Made by a program: the position numbers and the translations under genes. A stretch of DNA of 64,000 nucleotides from Atriophallophorus winterbourni (lineage: Eukaryota; Platyhelminthes; Trematoda; Plagiorchiida; Microphallidae), in the NCBI GenBank assembly GCA_013407085.1, contig JACCGJ010016150.1, positions 1 through 64,000 on the forward strand, written 5' to 3'. The notes under the pieces are model-generated. The model saw only the letters and a program-made list of their open reading frames with translations. It had not been told where the DNA came from and did no database searches. Numbering within the stretch: the first letter of the stretch is position 1; each line of letters starts with the position of its first letter. This document shows, one piece after another, positions 47,901-59,580 of the stretch.

Positions 47901-47973
47901 ATATTATTCTGTGGTTTTTTGTCGAGCTATATGCTTTTTAGACCATTAAAATTGAATTGAATTGAATTGAATC
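47901..47973 (+). mobile_element. CR1-like 3' end fragment with (TTGAA)n tail
   Basis: TTCTGTGGTT...GCTTTTTAGACCATTAAAA matches the 3' UTR of the CR1 copy at 22565-22615 (CCTGTGG...TTTTTAGACCATTAAAA). It ends in four TTGAA-type units, the microsatellite end typical of this group. Only the last 70 bp are present, an extreme 5' truncation. Confidence 0.75.
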
Positions 47974-48924
47974 ATATAAAACACAACTGCCAATGCTATT
48001 TGCAATATGCATTGTACATAGTATTTCGAGACAGAAATTATGATACCTCAGTATGAGTGATTTCGAATAAAACCAATTCCATTCTGGACAGATATTTTTT
48101 CACTTCAACTGACAATTTGCAACAGGTTCTATCTCTAAGCCTACATGTTCTCACATACGCATTATCGCCCTCTTTGTGGAGTGACCATTCATCAATTGAA
48201 AAGACAAGATTAGTTCATTGAGACGAGAAATTAGATTAGCAATGTTTAATAATGAGAACGGCTGAAAGTGGCCATGTTCCATTAAAATTTGGTTAAAAAT
48301 CCACACAGTATGTTTAATCAAATGGCCCATTTCATCAACAAAACTGGTCATTTGAGTCAATTTCTCAAACTGGTGAGTTTCGCTGCGAATCAAAACCCTT
48401 GGTTATATTTGCTGATTCAATTCAATAGTGGCATTACGTTTTTAATTCGAGTTCGTGATGTACACATTAATTATCAAATTACCGAATGACATCTCGATTC
48501 ACATTGTTCTCTGATGAACCCTCTTTTTCCTGGGTGGTCTGACAACAATCATTGTTTTCATTCGATGATCGCAACCCATCAAATGTAAAATCAGGTCTCC
48601 GTCAATCTGTTACTAACCTTTTGACAGTCCTGTGTGCATATCAATTCGGTTGTATCGCTGGTGGATGAGACCCTCTTGTCACTACTCAACAGCGACGAAT
48701 GCCTTCAAATGATGATAGTGAGTCCAATACAACCGGTTTGAGTAACCTCCAATATCCGTGACACAAAAATGACATTCTGATATACGCTCGCATCCGGCAT
48801 ATGAAAAAGATGTCCATAGAGAGCGAATGCTGGTTGAAGAAATTTCTGTCTCGGGGATTTGGCGACCATGTATAATTGAAACTAATATTCATGAAGAAAA
48901 TAATCTGCATTTGCTAACATACCC
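47974..48924. other. Unassigned DNA
   Basis: Open frames of up to 80 codons without recognised domains. Nothing else was seen. Confidence 0.4.
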
Positions 48925-49065
48925 ATGACACACGCACACTCCACGACCGGTTTTGTGCTGTTTGCACTCATCAGGTAGGGATAGTAGGATCTGCATATGC
49001 ATGCCTTGAAGCAGTGGAAAAACGGTAAACAAGTAGAGCTTATAAGCCATTGATGTATCTAGTTA
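48925..49065 (-). repeat. Family B hammerhead repeat (B8)
   Basis: It starts with the CACACGCACACT run, then the minus-strand ribozyme (48939-48980), GTAGGATCTGCATATGCATG, GAAGCAGTGGAAAAACGGTAAACAAG and a decayed GCTTATAAGCCATTG tail. The body with the hairpin is missing. Confidence 0.75.
48939..48980 (-). ncRNA. Hammerhead motif, one core change (family B)
   Basis: Minus strand: CCCUAC, CUGAUGA, GUGC/GCAC with AAACA loop, then AAAA where GAAA is required, ACCGGU palindrome, C17, GUGG. Everything except G12 is kept, including the consensus stem III. The G12 to A change should abolish cleavage. Confidence 0.75.
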
Positions 49066-50640
49066 ACACGATCTACTTATCGAAATTGTTTATAATAGTG
49101 AAAATATGCAATGATCTGAGAGCTTTGGTGTAACTTTCGAAACATAAGTCCGGTGGGGTATGATGCCTAGACACTTGACGAAGGAGATGACTGAGATTGA
49201 AACCTTTCCGTTGTTCCGCTTTAGAAATATATGCCCGAACGAAATTAATATGGAAAATAACCAGAGAAGAGAAAAAAATATCACATGCAAATATACTGTT
49301 AATGTATGCTCGAGATACGCAGCAACCATACGAAACCTGATGGTGGTGGTACTTTACCTTGACATGTGAGATGACGTAAGGTTCGAATGAACAAATAGCA
49401 TTTAGAGTGTAATCTTTGGTAACAATGGATCCGAATTTATGTACTATATTTTCAGAGACTCGAGGAGATAATAGTATTGAATGCTTAAAAGTTGATCGCT
49501 TTGTCGGTAATAAATATACATCAATATGTAATCTCTTAGTAATTTTTATGTGGTTTTAGTGTTGTTCTTCTTTAAGAAAACAAATTAGTCATACGTAAAT
49601 ACTATTCAATGTGCTCAAACAGATATTTGTTTCCTCTGAGGGATTTCAGAATTACTTTTATATTCATGAAGAATTTCTCCATATGCCTTTCACAGTATAT
49701 CTGATTGCTGATTAAAATACTCGACATCTGGAAACAAAAGAATAGTAATTCACAAGCTCGATGTGATACATGACTGATTTGTTATTAAAAAAGTTGCTTG
49801 TAGCCACAGAATGTGCTCACACAATTAAACCTACAAAATGATATGAACGTTTGAAGCTCACCGCTGATTTTCGTTCTACTGAACAACAAAATAAATAAAT
49901 AAATGTATATTCCTTGCATGTCTTATCGCTTCTAATCCAATCGTTCCTCAGATGAAAATTTTGCAATTCATGATGGTTGAATGCAGAAAAACGCTACTTA
50001 CCATAAATCACTCGATCGCTTGCGTTCAGAGGGTCACCATTATTTCACATCCATTATTAAATATGGTCTCGGCTACTTAATTATTCAATCCAACGGTTAG
50101 TTTACGCGCAGCGTTTTCTGACTACACACCCGTGCGAGCTACCGGTCCTGGTCGGTCGCTACGGCGTTCTATCTGCTTTCCTCATTAAACCATGAGGATT
50201 GATGACGTGGGATTGAAGGCGTAGCGCATAATGCCATTATCTCGGACCACCGCGGATAAACGTACGCACAGCACGCAGCATCTCATACCTCGCTTCAATG
50301 TCATAAAGTGCAATCCCTCCTTCACATCAACCGAGGCTTGTTTACATCTAATTGTGTCTATGACAGTCGTACAAATAATCAAACCAAGAACCGCGGGATA
50401 GACCAACATGGCGCCTTGTTTCGAGTGCTAACACGGCACGTTTTTAAACATGTTACGTGACATGACCTTGCAAATTGTGTGCGGTAGTGAATCACGCTAA
50501 ATCTCGGGGCAAATGCAGGTGTGGGTCGCTGGCCATTTAGGACGAGGATTTCGGTCGAGAAATGCTAGGTAGAATTTTAAATATCTCATGACATTCCGAA
50601 AAAAATAGATAGATAAATTTCGGCATATCTAAACCAAATT
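49066..50640. other. Unassigned DNA
   Basis: 50100-50420 is GC-richer, with an open 74-codon minus frame and no motif. The rest is AT-rich, with nothing recognised. Confidence 0.35.
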
Positions 50641-50642
50641 TG

Positions 50643-50694
50643 CAGGGACAATACGATCAGGATCCGCATGTTTTGAAAGAGTGGAGCACACAAC
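50643..50694 (-). repeat. Family B fragment (B9)
   Basis: GGGACAATACGATCAGGATC, CGCATGTTTTGAAAGAGTGGA matches the block that lies just beyond the ribozyme in other members (for example 14783-14825). The ribozyme itself is absent. Confidence 0.6.
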
Positions 50695-53600
50695 CAATTG
50701 AATAATTTGAATCTAATCGTGAATGAGATTATTAAGAACTGACAACTCATAGACATTCTCTGAGGAAAAATCAATAAGCTTTATAAATAAAACCCCGGGA
50801 TTACAATGTATATGGAGTAAAACATATAACATTCCGGAATTAATAAGGACAGTTATATAGCGCATGGTTCGTTATGCATTCATTGAGCTTTGAAGTAAAA
50901 ATCATAATCGATTATTATTCGGATTTTATCTGGCAAGGCCTTCGAAGTGAAACCAATTTTAACCAAGAAAAAATTACAGCTATTATCAAATCAAGACTCT
51001 TGGTTGGTCAAATCCTTTGAATGTTTGCAAGTTCGAGTAAGATCCTATGGCTTTAGTATATATTTGCGAAGAAGATTTTCGATGTGCATAATTTTAAATT
51101 TCACTTTCGGTTAGCTGGTTATAAGGTAACTGGTCGTCGAGTTTGGAGAGCGCCATAACCACTACGCTTACACTTCACTAGCCTTAGCATTCAACGAATT
51201 TATTAGATCTGTGTTGCAAACCAATTTTACGGAGTTTGAAAGCCCTCTATTATACTAAACTTAGTCTCACTTACTGTTAAATCCCTACACCACGAATTTG
51301 TTGGTGTAATTTTATTTTCAGCGATGCGTTGATTATTTTTTTCATAATATTTCATTACGCTGAAAGGAGAGATACGCAACGCAATTTCACCAATATTCAT
51401 CTGCCCTAACTCATATTAGTGGGAATAATTCATAATAACCTTATAGTAAACACAATATTCCACGATATTCTGACTGGTGGCAAGTCACATTGCAAGTCAC
51501 ATTGCTCCGGTTTGTGCACAGACGAATACTGGCGCCGCTTTGTCTGGGCAACCCAGACCGCTTCATACATCCGCTGTGCACCCGATGACACCGGTGTTAG
51601 TAGTAGTAGCGATAGTTCTTCATTGTATGAGTGTGCCAAAATTGGCAGTGCAGGTGCTGTGTGTCGGTGTATGAAACAAACTGCACAGACCGCCTGTCAA
51701 TGTAAACTTGATAACACCTGTCTATGTGACCAAGTGACTATTTTCACTAGCGCAATAGAAAACGAAAAAAACAAAAAAATATTTTGACTCATCGGAGAAG
51801 CGAGTACACCGATCGCTGTTTCGGTTAAGCGGACTGAACGTTCAACGTGATTGTCCACAATTTGTTGTGATCGCAAATGGTCGCTCGATTACGAATGTAG
51901 GGGAACGCAAGTGGCGATCATTTCATTCCTATCGCAAATCAAGCCACAGAATGTATCACATATCTGGCGGTTTTGATTGGGACAACACAGACGGTTGGAG
52001 GGAAACATCGTGAGAACACGGATCAGCCAAGTCTAGAAAGATAAGCTGTTACTGTCACTCAGGGGGCAATCGTTACACCGAAATGGCAACAAAACGCGCC
52101 GCTGTCTGCTATAGTAACGACAATTTTGTCCCCCTTTTGGTAGCGACAGTGTCGGTAACCAGAGCGCGGCGTTGACAAACAGACGCACACGCACAAACGC
52201 CGGAGTTTGACTGACACGCGTTTTCACACGTTGGGCTAACCACGGGACAACCACACAAGGCAGCACGCACGTATTAGCACACACACACGCACGCACGTGC
52301 ATGCATACACTCACCAATAGTGACAGACTGACAAAGGCCCCGACAAATTGGGTAGACTGTAGAAGCGAAAGAGCAGTATGGGTGCAAAGTGTAAACCACA
52401 CACGCACATCGACGGATGCTCATGTCGATGGTGAACACTGCGGCAGGGCCAATTGTGGATTTATTCCGGTGTCATTACACGTTTGACTCTGATCTCATTC
52501 ATCACAACAATTTGTTCAATTTGTATAAGAGGCGCTCAACATAATCCATATAGGAACATATATATTACGAAGCCCGATCCTCAGGAAGTGGCAACTTTGG
52601 CCGATTGGATAACCTTCTGGTAAGTGGAAAATGATTCAGCTTCTAGCACATTTCACAATGTCTGTATTACACACATTAGTAATTCGCATGATAAAATATA
52701 GACGCTATAAGATATTAGGACCCTGGTTGAAGTAGATTTTCAAAGCTGTTCGAATGTAACACACCGTGAGCTGGTGTTAGTTGAGGGTGAAGGGAAATTT
52801 TGAATGTGCTTTTCTTCCACTTACATGATAGTAACCTAAACGAAGAAATGAGTACACTTATTTCTTTAATTTTGAAATATGTGTTCAATGAATTTATGCG
52901 ACTATCCTCTATGAATCGTTTGATTAATCACCGCTTCTCCTAACTCATATTGATATTCCAATTAGACATTTGAAATTAACAAACATTTACTTATCGTTAT
53001 TTTTGCGTTTTGAGTAGATTTGTTATAGTGTTCTCTTTTTGTGTGGATAGCAGAGTGTTGCCCTAGTTAGGCCCAATTTCAACAAACATGACCCGTCTTA
53101 CAGTTACTGAAAAATATTTTACTGAAATGTGAGCTTTAATTAGGTTTAGTTTAGTATCTTATACATTCATTGAACAAGAAATCTCAAGGAATGGTATTCT
53201 AACGAGATGTGAATGAATCATACGCTAGATGACATTCGTCTATACACAGTCCATGATTTTATGGTATTGCATAGACAATCTATGATATTGTGATACCTTT
53301 AAATATGTGAGCACGCCCAATCTTCGACACATTGAGCATTAGATCATCTACGAGAACTAAATTTTCGAGCATTTCTTCGGGCCATATAAAAAGATGTTGG
53401 AACGTAACGATTAACATGCAACAAGAGGATGACACCTACTCAATTCCAGGTACGTGGATTGCCTCAACCTTTCGCGCCACTTCAATGAATGCGATGTTTG
53501 ATACACTGTGAATGCATCCTTCACTATTTGCATATCGCCTTTTATATTACTATATTTGTTTCCAACCTGGCTATGTTACAATCCCTTAATTCTTTTTATT

Positions 53601-54254
53601 GTAGTGTGTAAAGACCCCTATAATTTATTGTAGCACATTTTTTCTTGTTTGAGTCGCTCAATTTTTTGCTGATATCTGCTCATCAATCATATTGAGTTTG
53701 AAAAATATTTCAGTGTATGAACACATAGTTTATGCACTCCACTATACATTAGCTCAACAATAAATATCAAAATAAACCCAGTGATACGCAGGGCTTTATC
53801 AATCTAAGTTGTTGTTGAAGAACTATATATCATTATTAAAACGTGCCCTTATAAACGCTGCCATATAATTTTAACAAATTTACATAAGAGTGGCTTACAG
53901 GCGTCTCCATATTTAACAATTTTCTCACTCCCATCTGAATTGGACAAGGTGATTTTATTATGTTTGCGGCTGTTTGACTTTTAGCATTTTACCTCCAACT
54001 ATATATCTCTCGAATTGCATGTAAGGGCTGGAGACTGATTTGAATTCTATATATAGCTTTCATATCCCGAAATTATACGTACGTTTTTTCCTTTGCTTAG
54101 CGTTTTTTTATTACCATCGTACGGGTGGTGTCAAGCTAAATGGTTTTAGAATATTACCCACCATGAATTATCTCCAAAAACAGCATTTAATTAATCAAAC
54201 AGTGCGGGTAATAGCAAGTGAGTGTAAGGCAACCAAAAACTGATTTGCGGTTTA
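50695..54254. other. Unassigned stretch with a GC-rich, Cys-rich-frame section
   Basis: 51419-51787 is open for 122 codons and is rich in Cys in its second half (C-R-C-M, C-Q-C-K, C-L-C-D), with a short direct repeat near 51483-51505. It has no signal peptide, no antisense-free context and no domain I can name, so I do not call a gene. 52080-52480 is GC-rich with CACACGCACGCACG runs. The rest is AT-rich. Confidence 0.3.
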
Positions 54255-54375
54255 AGAATTTGAGCCTGAAAGCTTATTCAAGTCATGGTGATTCTTAGCC
54301 AACCCTCCCTGCCTGATGAGCACGAAATCGGCCATGTGGTGTGTGTGTGTGTGTGTGATGAAAAGGTATGTAAAC
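54255..54375 (+). repeat. Family B hammerhead fragment (B10)
   Basis: CTGCCTGATGAGCACGAAATCGG (54309-54331) keeps both core boxes, but the AAACA loop and one arm of stem II are deleted. It is followed by GTGG and a (GT)n run to 54357. It is not catalytic. Confidence 0.65.
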
Positions 54376-55074
54376 GTGGATTTTTTATCTGCTGTTCGTT
54401 TTAACAAAGAGATCATGTACGAAGTAATAAGGTCTGACTAACGATTAGCTATGGATGTTTGCCGAGTTGAGAGTTTAACTTCATAAGGTCAGCCAAAGGT
54501 TTTTTATGGCGGTATCATAAACCGTAACTACGAAACGTCCACACGTTACACTACAAGCCGATGAACACCAATAACTAATCATACTCTTCCTGATTTTCAA
54601 CTATTTTCTACAATTTCTACCTGGCTTGACTGAATTTGAGTCCCACTTGAGGGCTATTTGAATGTTGTCCTCTCACGCTAAATGTACTGCACACGGTGAT
54701 AAATAATTTTACTGCACTTACACCATTTAATTTGTTTTTAACAGCACGATACTATATTACCCCGAGCACTAAACGCAGGCAATTCTATTAAGAGCATCTA
54801 ATCTTAGTTGAGAACAAATTCGCATTGCAAATTGAAATAAATTAGAGTTGATCGCTATCGTAAAACTAAAATTGATTGATTTCAAGCATGTCAGGAATAT
54901 GAGTAATCGAAATCTGCGGTTGTCGGTCAAGCACAAACCCGAGGTACGTATCTGACAAAATACTGACCCTACTCAACGAATGGTTGAACGAATTGCCAAC
55001 AATAATCTAGTTGCTTCCCGAATGCTTGCTGTGTTCAATCATAAAATTGAATGAAAACAAAAAAGTTACCAATG
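54376..55074. other. AT-rich DNA, nothing recognised
   Basis: No feature I can support. Confidence 0.4.
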
Positions 55075-55160
55075 TATTGTGGTGCTCACATCCCCATCCC
55101 TTACACACCACTACCGGTTTCTGGCTGTTTGCCGTCATCAGGTGGAGACAGTAAGTTTAC
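55075..55160 (-). repeat. Family A hammerhead segment (A3)
   Basis: GGTGCTCACATCCCCATCCC, TTACACACC, then the ribozyme (minus strand), then GAGACAGTAAG. It is the same order as 750-830, but far better preserved. The monomer body is not present on either side. Confidence 0.85.
55106..55147 (-). ncRNA. Hammerhead ribozyme motif, core intact (family A)
   Basis: Minus strand: stem I CUCCAC, CUGAUGA (55141 down to 55135), stem II GGC/GCC closing AAACA with a C-A mismatch at its base (position 10.1/11.1), GAA, the full palindrome ACCGGU as stem III, cleavage base A17 (55112), then stem I GUGG pairing four bases with CCAC. All conserved core bases are present. The C-A pair at the base of stem II also occurs at 56634/56646, so it is a family trait and not a local error. 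Confidence 0.8.
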
Positions 55161-56455
55161 CGTTCAAAGGAATATTAATGTAGACTCGAATTCATTATCG
55201 ATAATTGTTTCAAAGCCTTACTCAACGATGTTGCTTTCTTTCAACTTGAGTAAAAATATATCGAATAATTTGTGGTCTGCTGCCAATATGATATAGCCAT
55301 TAATTTATCATACGCGCTGAAACTTTTTATTTAATCATATACACACTGCAGAGACTACGGTTTCGCACGCTTGCACATTAGGTACTCCAAAGAAAGTAAT
55401 TAAAACTAGATTTCAAACAGCAGCCTTGATGAAACAAAATGACAGATTCACACGAAAGCTGATTCACTCGATCGATCAATAAACAGTATATTTGACCGTG
55501 CCACCCGGAATTTAGCGTGTCCTTAAAGTTTTAATCTTCGTTTATTCTATCGCTTGCATGATGAAACCCGAACGTTTAACTTCTGGAGTGGCGACCTTGA
55601 ACTTTTCATCCAGTTCACCGCACCGATAAAAGTACACTCGCTAAAAAATATTCGCACGGCCCTCGGAACCTCATCCTGCTGTCGCTAGTTGATGAGTGCA
55701 AAGTGTGGTATGATATGGAGTTGAAGATAATGAAAAGAGCAAAATGAACTTCAACGTAAAGTTCAGATGCCCCCTGTTGAGACGCACGGTTTGACCACCA
55801 TTGGGGCGCTAATATTCCCGGCACTGGGTAAGCCAGTGTGATTTTATGCGAAGCTGAGCTAATTAGAGCGTCAATGTAACTAGTTTTTGATGGAATACGC
55901 TCCCTGTACATAAACACAACTATCCGCTCTTAAAGTTGACTTTCATCAAGATAATGTGGAAAGATAGGGTTCATTGAGCCTCACATGACTGCCAACCGAA
56001 AAGAACAATTCATTTTGATGAACTGTGATAACGAACCGGTTGTTGCAATGAAAATAGCGAGTTATTATTGCCCTCTCTTGTTTCTACGCCATGAATGCAA
56101 TTAGTGCGCAGCGGATAGTGCGTAGAACCGCCTTGTGTCCTACTTTATCCAGTTCCCTAATTATTATTTGTTTATAGATACTTTATTAGAACTCAAACCA
56201 CATTTATTGCATTTGAGTGTATAAACTAGTCATGTTGAAGGACTACTTAGCCATTCGAAATAAGCAATCCACTGTTTAAATACTCACGAATTTTCATTCC
56301 ATTAGCCCAACTTGATAAAAAACTAGGTAGCTGGTATTCACGTAAATTAAGTTTGTAAACTTTCTTTCCATGACTATGGTTTCAAATATATTTAAATACC
56401 TTACGTAGCTAATACTTTTCTGTAATATTCCAGATTGACTGTACCACTAAGTTTA
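55161..56455. other. Unassigned DNA
   Basis: Minus 55615-55917 is open for 100 codons with no recognised motif. Nothing else stands out. Confidence 0.35.
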
Positions 56456-56458
56456 GCT

Positions 56459-56805
56459 ACATTTCCATTGATTTCATCGTTTGATTTATATCCACTGTGC
56501 GAATCGGTCATCCAAAGTTTGGTTTTGCCAATCTGAATAACTGTGGCATTAATGTATACCTTTGCTTACCACTAACCCACAGTTTCGGGGCTCACTGACC
56601 CTAATCTTACTATCTCCATTCTCTACCTGATGACGGCAAAAAGCCAGAAACTGGTTGTGGTAAGCAAGAGCGGGGATGTGAGCACTCTAAAAACGGGTCA
56701 TATCCATTGATTTTATCGGTTTACTTAGAGACACTATGAGGATCGGTCAGTCGAAGTTTAGCTATGTCAAACTGATTAACAGTGGCAATTAAGTATAAGC
56801 TTTTT
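56459..56805 (+). repeat. Family A hammerhead repeat, tandem dimer of bodies (A4)
   Basis: The body block starting CCATTGATTT occurs at 56465 and again at 56704, a 239-nt step. Between the two lies GGCATTAATGTATACC, then CTCACTGACCCTAATCTTACT, then the ribozyme (56622-56662), then GGGGATGTGAGCACT. Both bodies end in an AACTGTGGCAT/AACAGTGGCAA tail. So one full unit plus a second body is present, in the same size class as the 241-nt step at 750-991. Confidence 0.8.
56622..56662 (+). ncRNA. Hammerhead ribozyme motif, core intact (family A)
   Basis: Plus strand: stem I CUAC, CUGAUGA (56627-56633), stem II GGC/GCC with AAAAA loop and a C-A mismatch at its base, GAAA (56647-56650), then CUGGU forming a short ACUGGU stem III, cleavage base U17, then GUGG pairing with CUAC (one G-U). 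All core bases are kept. It lies in a tandem context, as needed for release of a monomer. Confidence 0.75.
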
Positions 56806-57405
56806 TGTTTTCAAAGTTTCAAAATTCTACTGTATATTCTCTCCTCTCTTGATTAGGATAAACAACACGAGACGCATAGCTGATTGTAATTATGAAAGCC
56901 GGAAATAAATATTCTGTTTTGTAAACCAGTGAAGGGTGCCTTTTTACATGTTTTTTTACTGAATTAAATTGATCATATGGAGTATACAGTTGTTTTAAAG
57001 CAGTTAGCTCCGGTTTATTTGGAAGAGATGGGTGTTTTAACACTCGTTTGAAGTAGCAACTTCCTGTTCTATGTCATTCAACAGTAAAACTACCTTATCC
57101 TCGAACTGATAGTTTTCCTCGGTATCGTTAAAAAAGCATAATCAGGAAAATTGCAGTCCAACTATTAACCAAATCGGTTTCATTGATTCATCATTTTTGG
57201 ATCAAAATATTTTTGTAGCATTTGTTACATTCGATTCAATGATGATTATTGTTGGGAAACTTTATTCCCCAGGGTTCGTTACTATTTTAATTAAGCATGG
57301 AAGATATGGTATGTGTGTACCTTAATAAAATAAACCCCAATAAATTTCAATTCGTCGTTGATATAGCACTTATATCAACGAAATGAATATTGACACCATA
57401 CGCAC
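56806..57405. other. AT-rich DNA, nothing recognised
   Basis: A 74-codon minus frame at 56819-57043 has no motif. Confidence 0.4.
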
Positions 57406-57409
57406 CATA

Positions 57410-57580
57410 CACAGTTGAGCATTGGTTTACGAAACTGGGTGATATAGAAGAAAACACGATATTTACATGTATTTTCATAGCACACACCGGACGACTGGTT
57501 TTTTGTCATATGCATTCATCAGACAGTAATAGTACGGTCAAGATCCACGCTTCGTGGTTAAATATGCATTTGCGAGCCGT
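57410..57580 (-). repeat. Family B hammerhead repeat, decayed (B11)
   Basis: ACACACCGGACGACTGGTTTT, TTTGTCATATGCATTCATCAGAC-like ribozyme remnant on minus (57484-57520), then GGTCAAGATCCACGC. The core CUGAUGA box is kept, but stem II and GAAA are lost. Confidence 0.6.
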
Positions 57581-59495
57581 TTCGTAGCTTGACATTTTTA
57601 TAATCGACAATCGTTAGATAATACGATCCAGCTGTCATAATCTGAAAATTACAACTCACCTTCTGAACACCAATCCGCAGTTGGAAAATTTCGGTATTTC
57701 AGCTCTCGAATTAGATGCAATTCCATTCCATTGTCTCCAAAAACAGCCCTATAAAGAAAGCTGGGATAAATATCAACCTACGCTACCTTTAAATGATCGT
57801 TCTTGATAGTTCTAGCCAGTTAATAGAACAAATGGACCACATGGAGCCTTACAAATCATGGTCACAAATCTGTGTTTAATTTAACTAATTCTGGACTCTT
57901 ATTTATTCCACTTTGTTTGCAACAAGATAAACTACTGAAATCGGACTGTTTCTTGCAAGTTATAGTGAATCGTTGTGGATAAGCTTACCACCATTTTAAA
58001 ATGTCTGCTCAGGAAGGTCACTAGTTATTTAATAAACGTCATCTGTTACTACTTTCATCAAAGTTTTGCTTTAATAATATCAATACAAATATATCTGTTC
58101 ATAAAATACATGGACAACAAAATTATGCTCAAATGTAATTTTTCAGTTAGATTGCAAAGCATTGATTACCACTTTTGGAAAAATGCTTAGGCACAAATTA
58201 CTGTCGGTTTCGCAATACATGCACTATTCAAATCGAAAGACAAATGCCACGCTGCATGTGCCAGTTACTACGAGGTAAACAAAGATATGCTTTGATGCCG
58301 GTGTTACATTCGCTTGATGATTGATTTAAGTTGAGCAATCGAAACTGCTCAAACGATCGGCGCTCGATTTTGGTATGAGCCACAAGTTCCCCATGAATAG
58401 CAAGCCAAAAGATTGTTCAAGTTGAAGTGGTCGATAGGTTTCAAAGAAAACGAGATTGCACCAAGCTCCTGCAGTCACAAGCGTCCCACGCACCGTTAAG
58501 GTTTAACCCTAATTACTCATTAGAACGCGCCGTCATACAAAATAATGTCGGCCGCCTATTTGTTCAATTTCGTGGTCCTGTTTTCATGGTTGTCCGTTAA
58601 TCAGGCCATCAAGCGTTTTCAATGCCGACTGGCGTCACTCTGTCTGGGTACCACTTGATATGGTAGCTTTATCGATGTAGCTTAAAAAAGCAAGAATCAA
58701 ATTAAATCGAGAGCGCCCCACGTCCTAGAGTGGGTTTCACGTATTATTTCAATGCCTCATACTAAATTGGTATGAAGCAATTCGACTAAATTTACCATTA
58801 TTTCTGATGGTCATCTCAACCCCGTGGTTTTACGATCGCTTTCAAAATTGAGAGTCTGTTTTATACAAAACCATCAATATGCATTGTTTTTTATTAGCAT
58901 AAACACAATCTATGGAAATAAGGAGTCAGTATCTGCCTTTCTTCTTTATATTTAACATCTGTTTGTCTGACATGAATTGCCGAATCGGGGTCAAGTTGAT
59001 TTCTGTCGATAGGTCATACAATCCCTCATACGTGGGACTTTTCACACCTATAGCCTTGTCAATATCACGTTATCGAGACAAGACTCAAACAACGATATGG
59101 GTAGGCAGCCTGCTGTTCCCCTTGTCGACCACACATGCATTTGAGCAGTGAGGCATAGGCCGCCTCTGTGATGAGATGATTTATCTTCGGCGCTTTTGTT
59201 CCTTCAAAAGTGCCGCTTTGGGCTGTTCCCATTCCACCCCTCCCCCACACGAACACACTCCCATATCCCGACTGCTTTACTTAACACGGAGGCGAAATCA
59301 GGTAAACAAGGTGGTAGCCCGTATGTGACACCTAGAACTTATCGGTTATCTACATCTACAAGACCGTGTTCAAGAAAGTTTCTTCTCTCCCATTGATCCC
59401 ATGTTTAGATGCGCCCATTTTAGCTGATTAGAACAAGTAAGGGTCGAGCATATAATGAAATAAGAATTGCTAACTAAAATCATTTCAAGGCTTAA
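57581..59495. other. Unassigned DNA
   Basis: 58480-58700 and 59100-59300 are GC-richer. The open frame 58912-59151 shares a short ALSISRYRD reading with 44991-45233 because of a ~50-bp DNA similarity, not because of a known protein. Confidence 0.35.
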
Positions 59496-59499
59496 ATCT

Positions 59500-59580
59500 C
59501 ACTGTCCCAATCTATTACCATAAACTGCCGGAAACTGGCTGTGTTTCGTAAATGCAAGGAATTTGAGCATCACATTATAT
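59500..59580 (+). repeat. Family A fragment, decayed (A5)
   Basis: ATCTCACTGTC, then GCCGGAAACTGGCTGTG, then GAGCATCACAT follow the family A order from the segment before the ribozyme to GTGAGCAC. The first core box is lost. Confidence 0.5.

Noticed and set aside
55680..55730. TTGATGAGTGCAAAGTGTGG as a decayed family B ribozyme
   Set aside because: Only about 15 bases agree, no other family block is adjacent, and chance cannot be excluded.
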